Of a stretch of 64,000 nucleotides of DNA, positions 12,301 through 24,300 are shown piece by piece. The stretch lies in assembly GCA_029168955.1 (NCBI GenBank), contig JAPDOI010000704.1, positions 240,761-304,760 of the forward strand, read 5' to 3'. The number at the start of each line of letters is the position of its first letter. The first letter of the stretch is position 1. The stretch is from Aplectana chamaeleonis. Taxonomy: Eukaryota > Nematoda > Chromadorea > Rhabditida > Cosmocercidae. The position numbers and the translations under genes are program-made. The notes below the pieces were generated by a model that was not told the DNA's origin, ran no database searches, and saw only the letters and a program-made list of their open reading frames with translations.

Positions 12301-15300
12301 GCGGCTCCGATTCCTATTCGATGCGGCTCGGAGCCGAGAATCGCCTGAGAATGTCGATGATTTTTGACTGCTCGGCATGAGGCTGCGATCTTTTTTTGCG
12401 ACGCTGTGCATGTGTGCACGAACTAGCATCTTTCAGCTCTAGAAACTCCAATTCTAACCCGTTTTTCACCGCGCTACCTTTATAGTTTTTCAGCTGCTTT
12501 CTATCTAAGCTAATTTTTATAGTTTTTTTAGACAAAGTTTTCATCGCGACCACTGCCTTTAATTAGACGCTGAAATGTTTCGAAATCGAGCCGCCACGCT
12601 AGGATGAAGACACCAATTCTAGAAATGCGGTGCACGCAGCGAGGCGCCAAGTAATTTCGAAATCCTTTGACGTGGTCGTACCTGCCAATGGAACACACGG
12701 TCATCTACAGTACACCATAAATAGCGGTGACGGGGCAAATTTATTCAAAACCATTCGGAATTATAACTATTCGAATGAGTATTCGAATAGTAATTCGAAT
12801 GAATATTCGAATAGTAGGCTTCGATTTTTGAGTGGATTCGAATACCCCCTTTTTTAGAGGTTCGATTATTGAATGGTATTCGAATATTTACACAAGGTGC
12901 TGAGTTGATCGCAAAACGCTTGGCTCCGGGCGAGATTGAACCAGCATATTCCCTTTCCGGGGGAGAGCCTTATCGCACAGCACCACCGTAGCCCCAGCGC
13001 CGCTCTCACTCAACCGTTCGGTAATTCTTCACCGAAGCAATCATCCTCTCACCGGCATAACGGGATGAAACAGGTATATCGTCAGAGACTATCTAACAGT
13101 CGTAGACCTGTCAAGATGATGCCCTAGTTAAGTCTTACACGATTTTTGGATGTTTTTTTGCCGTAACTGCAGTTCAACGTCGCAGTGCACGTTATGGTAT
13201 GTTTGCACAAGGATGTGATTATGGTTTTTTTCATGGTTTTGATTTTGATTAGGATTCAGGATTATGCGGGTGAAAGGATGATTGCTTCGGTGAAGATTTA
13301 CCGAGCAGTTGAGTGAGAGCGGCGCTAGGGCTACGGTGGTGCAATGCGATAAGGCGCTCCCCCAGAAAGGGAATATGCTGGTTCAATCTCTCCCGGAGCC
13401 AAGCGTTTTGCGATCAACTCAGCACCTTGTGTAAACATACCATAACGTGCACTGAGACGTTGAACTGCAGTTACGGCAAAAAAAACATCCAAAAAATCGT
13501 GTAAGTAATCGAATAGTGCGATTTCACAAATTCCGATAATGAATACTCAGACATTCGTTCGCGTGTTGCCTCCAAAAAAGACCCGTCTCGCCCAATGACT
13601 CGGAGGCAAGTAGTGTAAAATGGGCGGCACCCCTGGTCCGCCCACAGAAAAAAGGCGCCCCACTTCGGAAAAAAGGCGCCCCAAGTCCGAAAAAGTTAGG
13701 GCGTCTCACGCGCCCGACCTCGCGCCTCATGCAGAACCCAGTCTCGCCCTACTTTTTTCGTATATTCTTCCAACATTCTTCGTACATTCCTCGGTAACCT
13801 TTCCTACAAATACCCTACATTTTACGAACATTCCTCCGATATTCCTCGGAAACCTTTCCTATAAATACCCTATATTTTACGAACATTCCTCCGACATTCT
13901 TCGTTCATTCCTATTAAATCTTTCTTACAAATACCCTATATTTTACGAACATTCCTCCGACAATCCTCGTAAATTTTGACCCGGCAGGGGAGGAAAACCA
14001 CGGGTGTTGGCTAATCTTTATGCTAGCGATTCCGGGAGGTGCGAATCGGAGGAAAGCCAATTTTGAAGGTGCAGCCGAAGGCTTTCCTCCCCTGCCGGAC
14101 CATATTTTTGGTGTTTCGCCGTTCCTTTCATTCTTCTATAGTCTTGTATCTTCTGCTTGGTACAAATGATAAGGATAAGAAATAGTGATTCCATGAAAAA
14201 TCATCATAATTGATATTTCGATTATTCCCTGGCATCAAATCATGATTTAATGACCCTAACCATCACTGAAACACCCTGAAATTTCGTTACCAAGCAGAAG
14301 AAACAAAAAACAATAGAAGAGAGAGCAGGAAAAACGAGGAGACCACAAAAAAATGAGAAAAGCCGGCGATCATCACTGGGCCGCATTTTTTGCGACGGGG
14401 TCGACTGCGGCGCGCTCGCCGCGCGCCCCTACTGGCGCTTCGCCAGAGCACGGTTTCCGCCCACGTTTCTCATGGTAAAAGGAAGAATCGTGAAAGAATA
14501 ATATTAGAATATATTCTTCTTGAAACTTCAACAACTTGTACAGAGCTGTCATAAACGAAACATCTATTAGTTTCGCTCGTTTCAAGGGTGTCTGCAAACG
14601 GAATGTAGGTATGGAGCTTCGGGAAGGATGGCTCATCTTCGTCGGTCGCGCGCGGCCGCAACGCGGCGTTAGCATCGTAGCGCGCCTGCTAGCCCTCTCG
14701 CACTCCACCGTTCTTCATTTCTTATATTTCTCACCTAATACTTGGCTTACACGCCTTCACCTTCAGCTATACAATGCACAGGAGCATACTAACATTATTT
14801 AGTGTCAATAGAATAAGAATAAGCCTGACAACTCGTAGGATAAACGGAAACAGAGAGAAAAGTACGAGATACGCAGGACACGAGCACGGAGCAGCACTAC
14901 GCCACAACAACAATTAATTAACGATTATAAGACGCAGTAAGATCAGGTCTAGAACGGGGCTGTTGAAGCCCCTGATAACTACTGTTCGTGCAGATGGCTT
15001 TTTCAAGTCGCTCTCAGTACGCAAATAACCGTTGTGAAATGGCGCCTTCTAACAAGACTAAGAATTTTGGCCTTCTTCACCTCCTTGGAGATTAAAAACA
15101 TCTTTAAGGGGGTGAATAAAGCCAAAATGCCGGAGGAAGACTTGATCCAATGCGAATCTGCGACCGCTTCTGTTTCTCGAAGCGAAGGATGACAAACGCC
15201 CTTATATGTAGGGCATGGGCACAGATGACATGTTGCGCTAAAGTTGGCATTGATTGTACTACACGTAAGGAAGGAATTTGGAGACTTAAAGAGATCGATA

Positions 15301-18300
15301 GCGATTGAGCCAGCAGTAAAATATGGCATTTCCTTCGTTGATCTCCTCATTTCCCAAATTGTTACCCTAATACTAAATTTCTGTGAGCTTAGATTCCTAG
15401 AACAGATGACTCCTTACATGCAATTTCAATAACCCTTATATTTCGTTCCATACTTCGTTGTATTAGTCAGCAGCTTTCCATCACATCTATTCTTCTTTCC
15501 AATTAACATAGTTCTACATCTATCGGTAAAAGAAGCACGTCTTCGAGAAGTCACTCGGCATGTGCAAGTATAACGGTGGGGCGTTTCTAATCATATTAGT
15601 TGATGAAGACACTAGCATCACTCCATACATCTAGATTTAATAAAAATTATGTTGGCACTTGTTTTTTGTTTCATTTATTTCTGGTCGAAATTGTAAATTG
15701 TCAGGTAACCTATTATCACTGCATTCTTTAACATTCTAGACCTATGATAAATGACAAGAAAAAGCTCGTATGTTGAGCGAAAAGTACAGTCGCCTTTTCG
15801 GTTTAGCCCGAGAGAAAGATCTATATTTGAAGAAGTAGCAATATCGAAACTGCAGTGCAAAGCTTACGAAGAATCCGCATAATGGGGCTGCCAAACTTTT
15901 ATTGCAGGAAGAGTAGGCGAAAATACGTTTTCAGAGAATCATTAAAGGCAGTGGTCACGATGAAAAACATTATCGAAAAAACTACAAAAATCAGCTTAGG
16001 TCAAAAACAGCTGAAAACTATGAAGGTAGCGCGGTGAAAAACGGTCTAGAATTGGAGTTTCTAGGGCCCAAAGAAGCTAGTTCGTGCACACGTGCACAGC
16101 GATGACGAAACAGATCGCAGTCTCATGCCGAGCAGTCAAAAATCATCGACATTCAGAGGACGAAATAAATGCAAATTTAACGAATAAAAACAGTTGAATA
16201 GTGAAAGCATCACTTCAGTCAATGTTTTTGACTAGATGTATACATATATTCGAAGGTTCAGTGATTGACATTCAATTTCAAGCTAGCTGATGTTCTTGAT
16301 ATAAGAGGTCATCGATGCCTATGATGTGGAGAGGGCTCGTCCACCATCAAAAGACAAGAAAGTTCAGGTTTCAAGTTTGGCCCAAAACAGTGGTTTCTTC
16401 GCGATTTTTTTCATAGGTCCTACTACTCGAGACCCAGGAAAGGATTTGGAGGGAAAAAGACGACAAGCATATTTGATCGCGACCACTGCCTTTAAGTTTG
16501 TCGGGGGTCTCAACAACCCCGATGAAGACTGCGAGGGGGGACAGCAGGCGCGCTACGATCCTAACTTCGTGTCGCAGCCGCGCGCGACCAGCGAAGATGA
16601 GCCATCCTTCCCGAAGCTCCATACCTACATTCCTGCAAACGGTCGCGATGAAACGGGTCAGAGGTTTTCTTCGCGGGAACTAAAAATGCTCTCAAACCGG
16701 ATGTTTCCAATATATCTAACCATTCAGAGATAGATTTTTCGAAATGCTTCCGTTGAGATCGAGTGGAGATACCTCGTAGGTGCAATTGAAGACATCTTAC
16801 AAGGGCTATAGTAGTCTTGCCCATGTATGCAGTGAAGCTTCTTACTGCTCAGTACCCGTCTGCTGGATCCAAACGTCACTTTCGGAGACATGGTTAAACT
16901 TCACAGTAAACGAAAGTCTGTAGTAAATATAATCCTCGTCAGACTACCTTTCATAAGATTTAAATAAAGCCCTAATGGCGAGCTGTCATCGAGAGTCCAA
17001 AACGTCCCCGAAAAATGTTCGGCGTGTACGTCCAAATTTCGCCCATCCCGTGACTGAAAGATATGAAAAAAAAATTGAGAAACGTTCTGCATCTATACCG
17101 AAATATCGTTACAACTACAAAAAGCTCCTATCAACAGGATCGAGCAGGACTGGATAGCTTGCTAACGGGGGTGGTAGAAATTTTCGGAAATTTTTTCAAG
17201 GGGGATAGCGCATTTCTGGAACGAAAAAAAGTATGTGTTTCTAGAAGAACGAGGGTACAGAAAATTATGAGAAATTCGTTGTACAAACCACAGAAATATA
17301 ACTTAGTCAAGGTTTTTTTAAGCAGTGATGGAGATCGCTTGCAAAAATTCCCGGAGCAAAGTAGAAAATTTGTCGACCAATCCGCCGGCGTCGGTGTCGA
17401 CAGATCTGACGCGATCAATACGTGTGAACCCACTCACACATTAGTTCGCGTCTTGCCTCTGAGGCCGTCTGAGGTCAGTGACGATGTCAGAGGCAAGTCG
17501 CGATCCTCGTCGCCTTTACCCGACTTTTTTCAGAGTCGCCCTGAAGCCACGCCCCGAAATTGCCGGACCCGATATCGGAATTTTCTAGCGCTCGCGAGAA
17601 ATGGGGCGTAACCGAGAACGCCCTCAGAGGCAAGATGCGAGCGAATGTCTGAGTACGTATTCGAATGACAATTATTCGAATATATCGATTCGAATCTACT
17701 CGAATGTCACAACTATGTATACTCCATAAAAATCTCCATAGGGTGCTCTCGCCTCTATGGTGTAAATTGGAGACACAGAGTTCTACAGGAACCAACAACG
17801 GGGCTTGGCTCCACCGACCTGGCTGGCTTATGGGGCAAGCAAAGTTAGGTAACCGATATAACATTCGACGCAAAATTTTAAGTGGATTTCAAAACAACCT
17901 TCACCAGAACTCTACCTTCAACGGTTAAAGGCAGTGTTCACGATAAATTTCACTTCCGATATCTCCACGGTTTACGGAAGGTCTGGTGCCCTATATAGCA
18001 AGGCATGCTTAAAGGCAGTGGTCGCGATCAAATATGCTTGTCGTCTTTTTCTCTCTAAACCCTTTCCTGGGTCTCGAGTAGTAGGACAAATAAGAAAAAA
18101 TCGCGAAAAAACCACTGTTTTGGGTCAAATTTGAAGCCTGAACTTTCATGTCTTTTGATAGTGGACGAGCATACCCCACATCATCGGCATCGATGACCTC
18201 TTATATCAAGAACATCAGCTGGCTTCAAATTGAGTTTCAATCAATGAACCTTCGGATTTATGTACACATATAGTCAGAAACATTGATTGGGGTGCTTTCT

Positions 18301-21300
18301 TTCATTGCTCAACCGTTTTTATTAGGTGAATTTGCATTTAGTTCTTCCTCCGAACGTCGATGATTTTTGACTGCCCGGCGTGAGACCGCGATCTTTTTTG
18401 ACGACGCTGTGCACGTGTGCACAAACTGGCATCTTTGGGCCTTGGAAACTCTAATTCTAGACTGTTTTTCACCGCTCTACTTTCTTAGTTTTTCAGCTGT
18501 TTTCGATCCGAGCTGATTTTTGTAGTTTTTTCGATGACGTTTTTCATCTTGACCACTGCCTTTAAAAAGGACACGAAAGACGCGTTTTTGAGCCAAAATA
18601 GGCTCTCCCTTGTTTACGTTGATTTTTGAGCGTGGAGGAGTTGACCGCTAAAAGGATTATACCTATCAATGCAATGAAGCAAACAGCTCACTTATCAGCA
18701 CTTCCTTCACTTGATCATTCCTGTAATCTGAGTTTCCATTTGTTCCTTTCAAGGGGCGGATCTGGGGCACGGGGCGTGTCTGGGGCACCAAAACGCTTGT
18801 TTGCAGCCGTTATTTTGCCACTCCTGGCTCGTTTTCTACCGTTCCTTTGGCACTGGGAGCCTAGGATCCTTCTCCCCTATCATTTTACTGTGGAAAGTCA
18901 ACGAGGATGATCATCGTGAACACTGCCTTTAAAGAGTTATAGGCGAAAGACCGGTGTTTCGTAAAATGAATTAGGCTGAAGGATCGAGAAAATAATTTTC
19001 CAAACTTACACTATCTCTATGGGGATTCCGAAAACAACCTTCCCCAAAGTTTCGTCTCACAGCGTAAAAAAGTTATGAACGAAAAACCGATAACTTCAGG
19101 CACAAAAAATGCACTTTATAAACCGAAATCGGCTGCAAGAAAGAGAACGTGTTTTTTGAACTCGAAAACGCTATTCGGTGCAGAATTTTATAGGGATTCC
19201 AAAAACAACCTTCACCAAAGGACTATTTTCGAGGGGAGAAAAGGCAAAAAGGTAAGGGGAGAACTGACACTTTGCAAGCCGAACTTGGTTCATAGTTCTA
19301 AAGCTCTAAATACTTTCCGTCGAAGGATTTCACGGAAAGATCGGAAAAAAAACTTTAGCTTAATATCCTTCTCCGAAGATAGAAATGTTACCGGCGGGAA
19401 GCCTGTAATTTCTTGGTAGAGGTCAGGTTACCTCATCAAGTTTGAGGCGCAAAAAAGACGAGAAGACCGAAAAGATGAGGAGGTAAAAATGATGTTCATT
19501 CTTCAAATTTGGGTGAGAAAGCAACCTCCACCTTTTTTGTCCGTCAACCTATCTAACAACCTTCGCCTCTCGGACCGCTGTCTCCACCCCAACGAAGCTA
19601 TGGCGCTGGCTATAGAGCACTAAGGCGGCGTTCAGAGTTCGTCCGCGGCGCGGCGTTATAAATCGCCTACGTATCGATCAAGCGACGTCGCGTCGCGTCG
19701 TCGCTAGGTGTTCACAGTCAATTGGCGCGATACTTCGGATATGACGTGCAAATGGCAATCGCTCGGCGTCGATCGCGACGCGTTGTATTGCAACGCGAAG
19801 GTCGTCGCGCTAAGGCAAGCTCGTTGCTGATTTCCTTCGAGGTTTTTACATTAGCGCATGCAAATCTGACAACGAATACAATAAAATGAGCATTTTTAGG
19901 ACCAGTGTTACTCAAACAAACAGGGAAGAACTGTTGCTAACTGTAGTTAAGAAATGTTGTTGCTTGCTTACGCGAAATTGCGTACGTACGCAATGGCGTG
20001 TATTCGCCCACCGTTCACACACTGATTCCTACGCTACGCGATTTTCGTGTCGCACTGATATGTACTATCGAGTCGCCCCGCGAAAACTCTGAACGCCGCC
20101 TAAGGGGTCGTATATACTTGAGCAGCCAAGCGGCGCGGCACAGTGCATCCCTGTAATATTGATCACGCGGCGCGATACTACCGATATTATAGAATTCCAC
20201 CCGCCGCGCCGCTCGGCGGCGGAAGTATAAACGACCCCTAACGCGAGGGACGCTGGCCGTCCAACATCAACGGCACCTACGCATGGACTCACCGGGCGCG
20301 CGTTAGAAGCCGATTAGAATCCCCCTGCTGAAAGGCGCGGCAGCATGCAATGGAGGAGTATTGATCATGCAGCGCCGCACGATCAATTCCCCAGCATTGC
20401 ACGCTGCCGCGTCTTTCAGCTGCGGGAGTCTATTCGGCTCCTTATGTCCGACGGCGACGTTTGCGCAAGCGACACTTGACTATTTAAAAAACCTCGCAGG
20501 GAAGTCAAAGCAAGCCCTATTAAGTCAAAGTGGCCCGAAGAATCGTGGATGCCAATTATACTTGTTCCGAATCGAATAATCGGATGAGTATCCGACTGTT
20601 TCAGTCGGATAAAAAAGCCGACTTTTTATTCGACAAGTCGGTTATTCGAAAAAGTGCGATATCCGACTACAGTCGAAAAGTCGAATATTCGAAAAAGTGC
20701 GATATCCGACTACAGTCGAAAAGTCGAATATTCGAAAAAGGGCGATATCCGACTACAGTCGAAAAGTCGAATATTCGAAAAAGGGTGATATCTAACTACA
20801 GTCGAAAAGTCGAATATTCGAAAAGGTGTGATATCCGACTACAGTCGAAAAGTCGAATATTCGAAAATGTGCAATATCCGACTATAGTCGAAAAGTCGGA
20901 TATTCGAAATAAATTGCATCTGGAACAAGTGTACTGCATAGTTTACATGTTCCGAATCGAATAATCGGACGAATATCCGACTGTTTCAGTCGGATGAATA
21001 AGTCGACTTTTTATTTGAAAAGTCGAATATTCGAAAAAGTGCGATATCCGACTACAGTCGAAAAGTCGAATATTCGAAAAAGGGCGATATCCGACTACAG
21101 TCGAAAAGTCGAATATTCGAAAAAGGGTGATATCCGACTACAGTCGAAAAGTCGAATATTCGAAAAGGTGTGATATCCGACTACAGTCGAAAAGTCGAAT
21201 ATTCGAAAATGTGCAATATCCGACTATAGTCGAAAAGTCGAATATTCGAAAATGTGCAATATCCGACTATAGTCGAAAAGTCGGATATTCGAAATAAATT

Positions 21301-24300
21301 CCATCTGGAACAAGTATGATGCCAATCCGATTCGGGACGAGTCCCGCTCTGAGCCTTTTACAGTCAGCGTATTTTTGAGCGGATTTGGGTTGATGATGTG
21401 ATATTCTGTTTTTATAGGGCTATGAAACAGAAATTGGAGAGTTCGGTGCACAGCTTTCCGGTGGTCAGAGGCAGCGAATCGCCATAGCAAGGGCCATCGT
21501 TCGACGACCCGTTGTGCTCCTTTTGGACGAAGCAACTGCTGCTTTGGATAGTACCAGTGAAAAGGTTAGCGCTAAATATGTACATTTGACTTGAACTTTG
21601 GTATGATTTATCTCAAATTCTGCCCGGCCTACACGAGCAACGTTTGCCGTGGTTTTGGGACAACACAATCTTTTGGCGTCAGCCTATCAGAGCATCTTCT
21701 GTTTTTCGTAGTGGAAACTTGTCACTTACAGGCTGTCCAATTGGCACTGGAAAAAGCTGGCAAGACATGCACTTGCGTTCAGAGTGAGTAACAATTCTTG
21801 TTTTTTTTTTGCGAGAAAGACAGTGTCCACAGTGGAAGTTGTGATATTTTTCCTAACAAAATTGGAAGAGCTGAGGCTGTTCAGATCAATAGACAAAAAA
21901 CAGGTGATCCAGAGGACTGAGCTGAAATACGGGTCATCTCTTGTACGCTCCTTTTAATAAATTGACGAACACCCCGAAATAGCAGTTTCTGGAACTTCCC
22001 ATAACTCTTGAGCTACGAAAGAGTCACCAATATTTCCTGCTACCCCGAAAACCATAGTTCTGTTTATGGTCAGCTTTTTTAGTGGTACTTTACATACCTA
22101 CACGACGAGGACATAAATTTTGACCGTTCCATAAATATACGAACCAGGCTACGGCGCGAGGTGTGATACAACCCAACTTTGGTCCGAGCCCCCAACTAAA
22201 TCAGTATACATTCCATCCGATGGCCAAAACCGTGTCGGATCGGATTTTCGGATATTGCCGATTGTGCAAAACCGGCTCATCGGATAAAACGGATACTGGC
22301 CCAAACGAGAATTTTGACTAACGGGTCCTATCCGAAACGAGAATTCTTGACCGGATCGGTTATCGGATAGAATCGGATCCACCGGATAATTCGGATGAAA
22401 AAACGGATAGGAAAATTTTTCAGTAGTACCGAGAATTCAACTCCGTGTATTCAAGCAAATACCATTCTAAAATCAAATGTAATCTCAATATATTATTTGT
22501 AGAAACAAGCAAATTACCGGTTTTGGAAAATTTCAAACCAATAGTTGACATGAGCAGTTGGACCGGTACAAGTAAACCTTCAGATCGAAAAAAATACAAC
22601 AAATTATTGTGGTGACCATAAAACAAAGACGTTTTTGAAATCTTCGACCGATATGGTTGCTTTAATCACACAGCGCATTTATAGACACGCGTTCAGTCTA
22701 CTATTTCGTTGTCGTCTTCCGACACATCTTCCTCTCCGAAAGTAGATTCGTCATTATCCGTGTCAGCTTTATCATAATCGGATTCGACCTCACTGCGCCC
22801 ATTCTTCTCAACGACTACATGTTGGTACAGAGAATTTTTCAAGGTCTGACGTTTGGAAAGCAATGTATAGCGGCGAATCCTGGGCAATTAAATATTTGGG
22901 GCCGCATTCCACGCGAGGGGGTCGGCCGCGGCACCCCGCTGCTTTCACAGGAACTCCAACAGCGGACACAAAAACCTCTCGTGGTAATCAAAATGTGGCG
23001 TGAGCAAAATGCTTTGGCCGTACACAGCACTAAACATATTGGGTTGACAACTACTCTGCCAACGCGTAGCTAGATGCCTCACACGGAAACCAGAGATGCC
23101 AAGGGTTTCGGAGGCATCTAGTCTAATTTTGCCACGAGAATTAACGTAAATTACGGAAAGTTCAGCCTCAGTTGGTGAAATTTTAGCTACAGCACCCGCA
23201 TACTCTACGCTTATTCTCGTTGCAGCACACGGTTGATCGACCCACCCAGTCTTGATCTGTACTAGAAAGACGATCCCCGCTGCGATCGAGCGCATCGCCG
23301 TTTCTTCTCCACGGCCTGCAGCATACCAGCGGTCAAAATTATCCCTTGCAAGGTCTTCCAGAGAGCGACACCGGGTCACCCTCCACGACCAGCCACAGAG
23401 TCTGGAGTAATCACTCCGTTAGTTGACTGGGCCAACACTGTTCGAACGGCATCCCTGCGTTCCGCGTAGCCAGCGCGGGTTTGAGATTGCATTTCAGCAC
23501 AGGCTATCGCTAAATTCGTAGATTCTCGCTACAAAATTATTGCGAGAATATACGGGTTTAGCGTCAGAGAGAGCAATGGTTCGAATTTAGCCACCGTTTT
23601 TACGTAGAATACGAACAGAATTCGCACCCTTATAGCCTCGACACAAGAATATGCGGGTTTTAGCTATCGTTTAGCTATCGTAGCTAAAACCCGTAAATTC
23701 TCGCTACATGGAATGGGGCGGCGTTTCAGTCCGCGCCCTCGGAGGCATCTTGCTGCGCGTTGGCAGAGTAAGTGATAGCGGATTTTTTTAGAAAATAGAA
23801 GACAACTCTTTCATGGAACGAAATAAATTTATTCTGTAATGTATTGCCCATTCTAAGCAATAACCTTTTGCCACCTTTCAGGCAGCATCATAATTCCACG
23901 CTCACTAAACTTCTGGTTTTTATCAGCAAAAACCCTATAGAAAAGTACGAGCACAAGCTTCAGGAATTATTGTGGCTGCTTTTATCATTGTTCGCGTCCG
24001 GAAAAAAGCGGAGATGAAACCCATGCTAGGGCGATTTTCTCGCAAGGGGTTGGGTGGCTGAGCAAATCGCCCGATTTATATACATTCCATCCGACGGAGT
24101 CGGATGGAATGTATATAAATCGGGCGATTTGCTCAGCCACCCCCTCCCCTTGCGAGAAAATATGTAAGTCTTTCCTTATGTATGGCTGTCCACATGTGAA
24201 AACGCACCTAAAATTTCATGGACGCAGCTTAAGCCGAACAACACTACATAGGGTGGGGTCCTTGAAAAAATCGATGGCTGTGAAATATTTACAAGTATTT

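Noticed and set aside
13330..13400. tRNA-Ser-like gene in the foldback at 13.3 kb
   Set aside because: Weak A and B boxes and an anticodon-like loop are present, but acceptor and T stems do not pair and there is no variable arm.
15003..15350. Minus-strand cysteine-containing frame as a gene
   Set aside because: Single frame without splice signals or a recognised family; left only as a note.
17063..17611. 182-codon plus-strand frame
   Set aside because: No domain, crosses into a MITE at 17440, composition like non-coding DNA.
19420..19450. Second SL1-like sequence (GTTACC...CAAGTTTGAG)
   Set aside because: Only the last ten bases plus TTACC match, with four extra bases between and no GT donor; likely chance.
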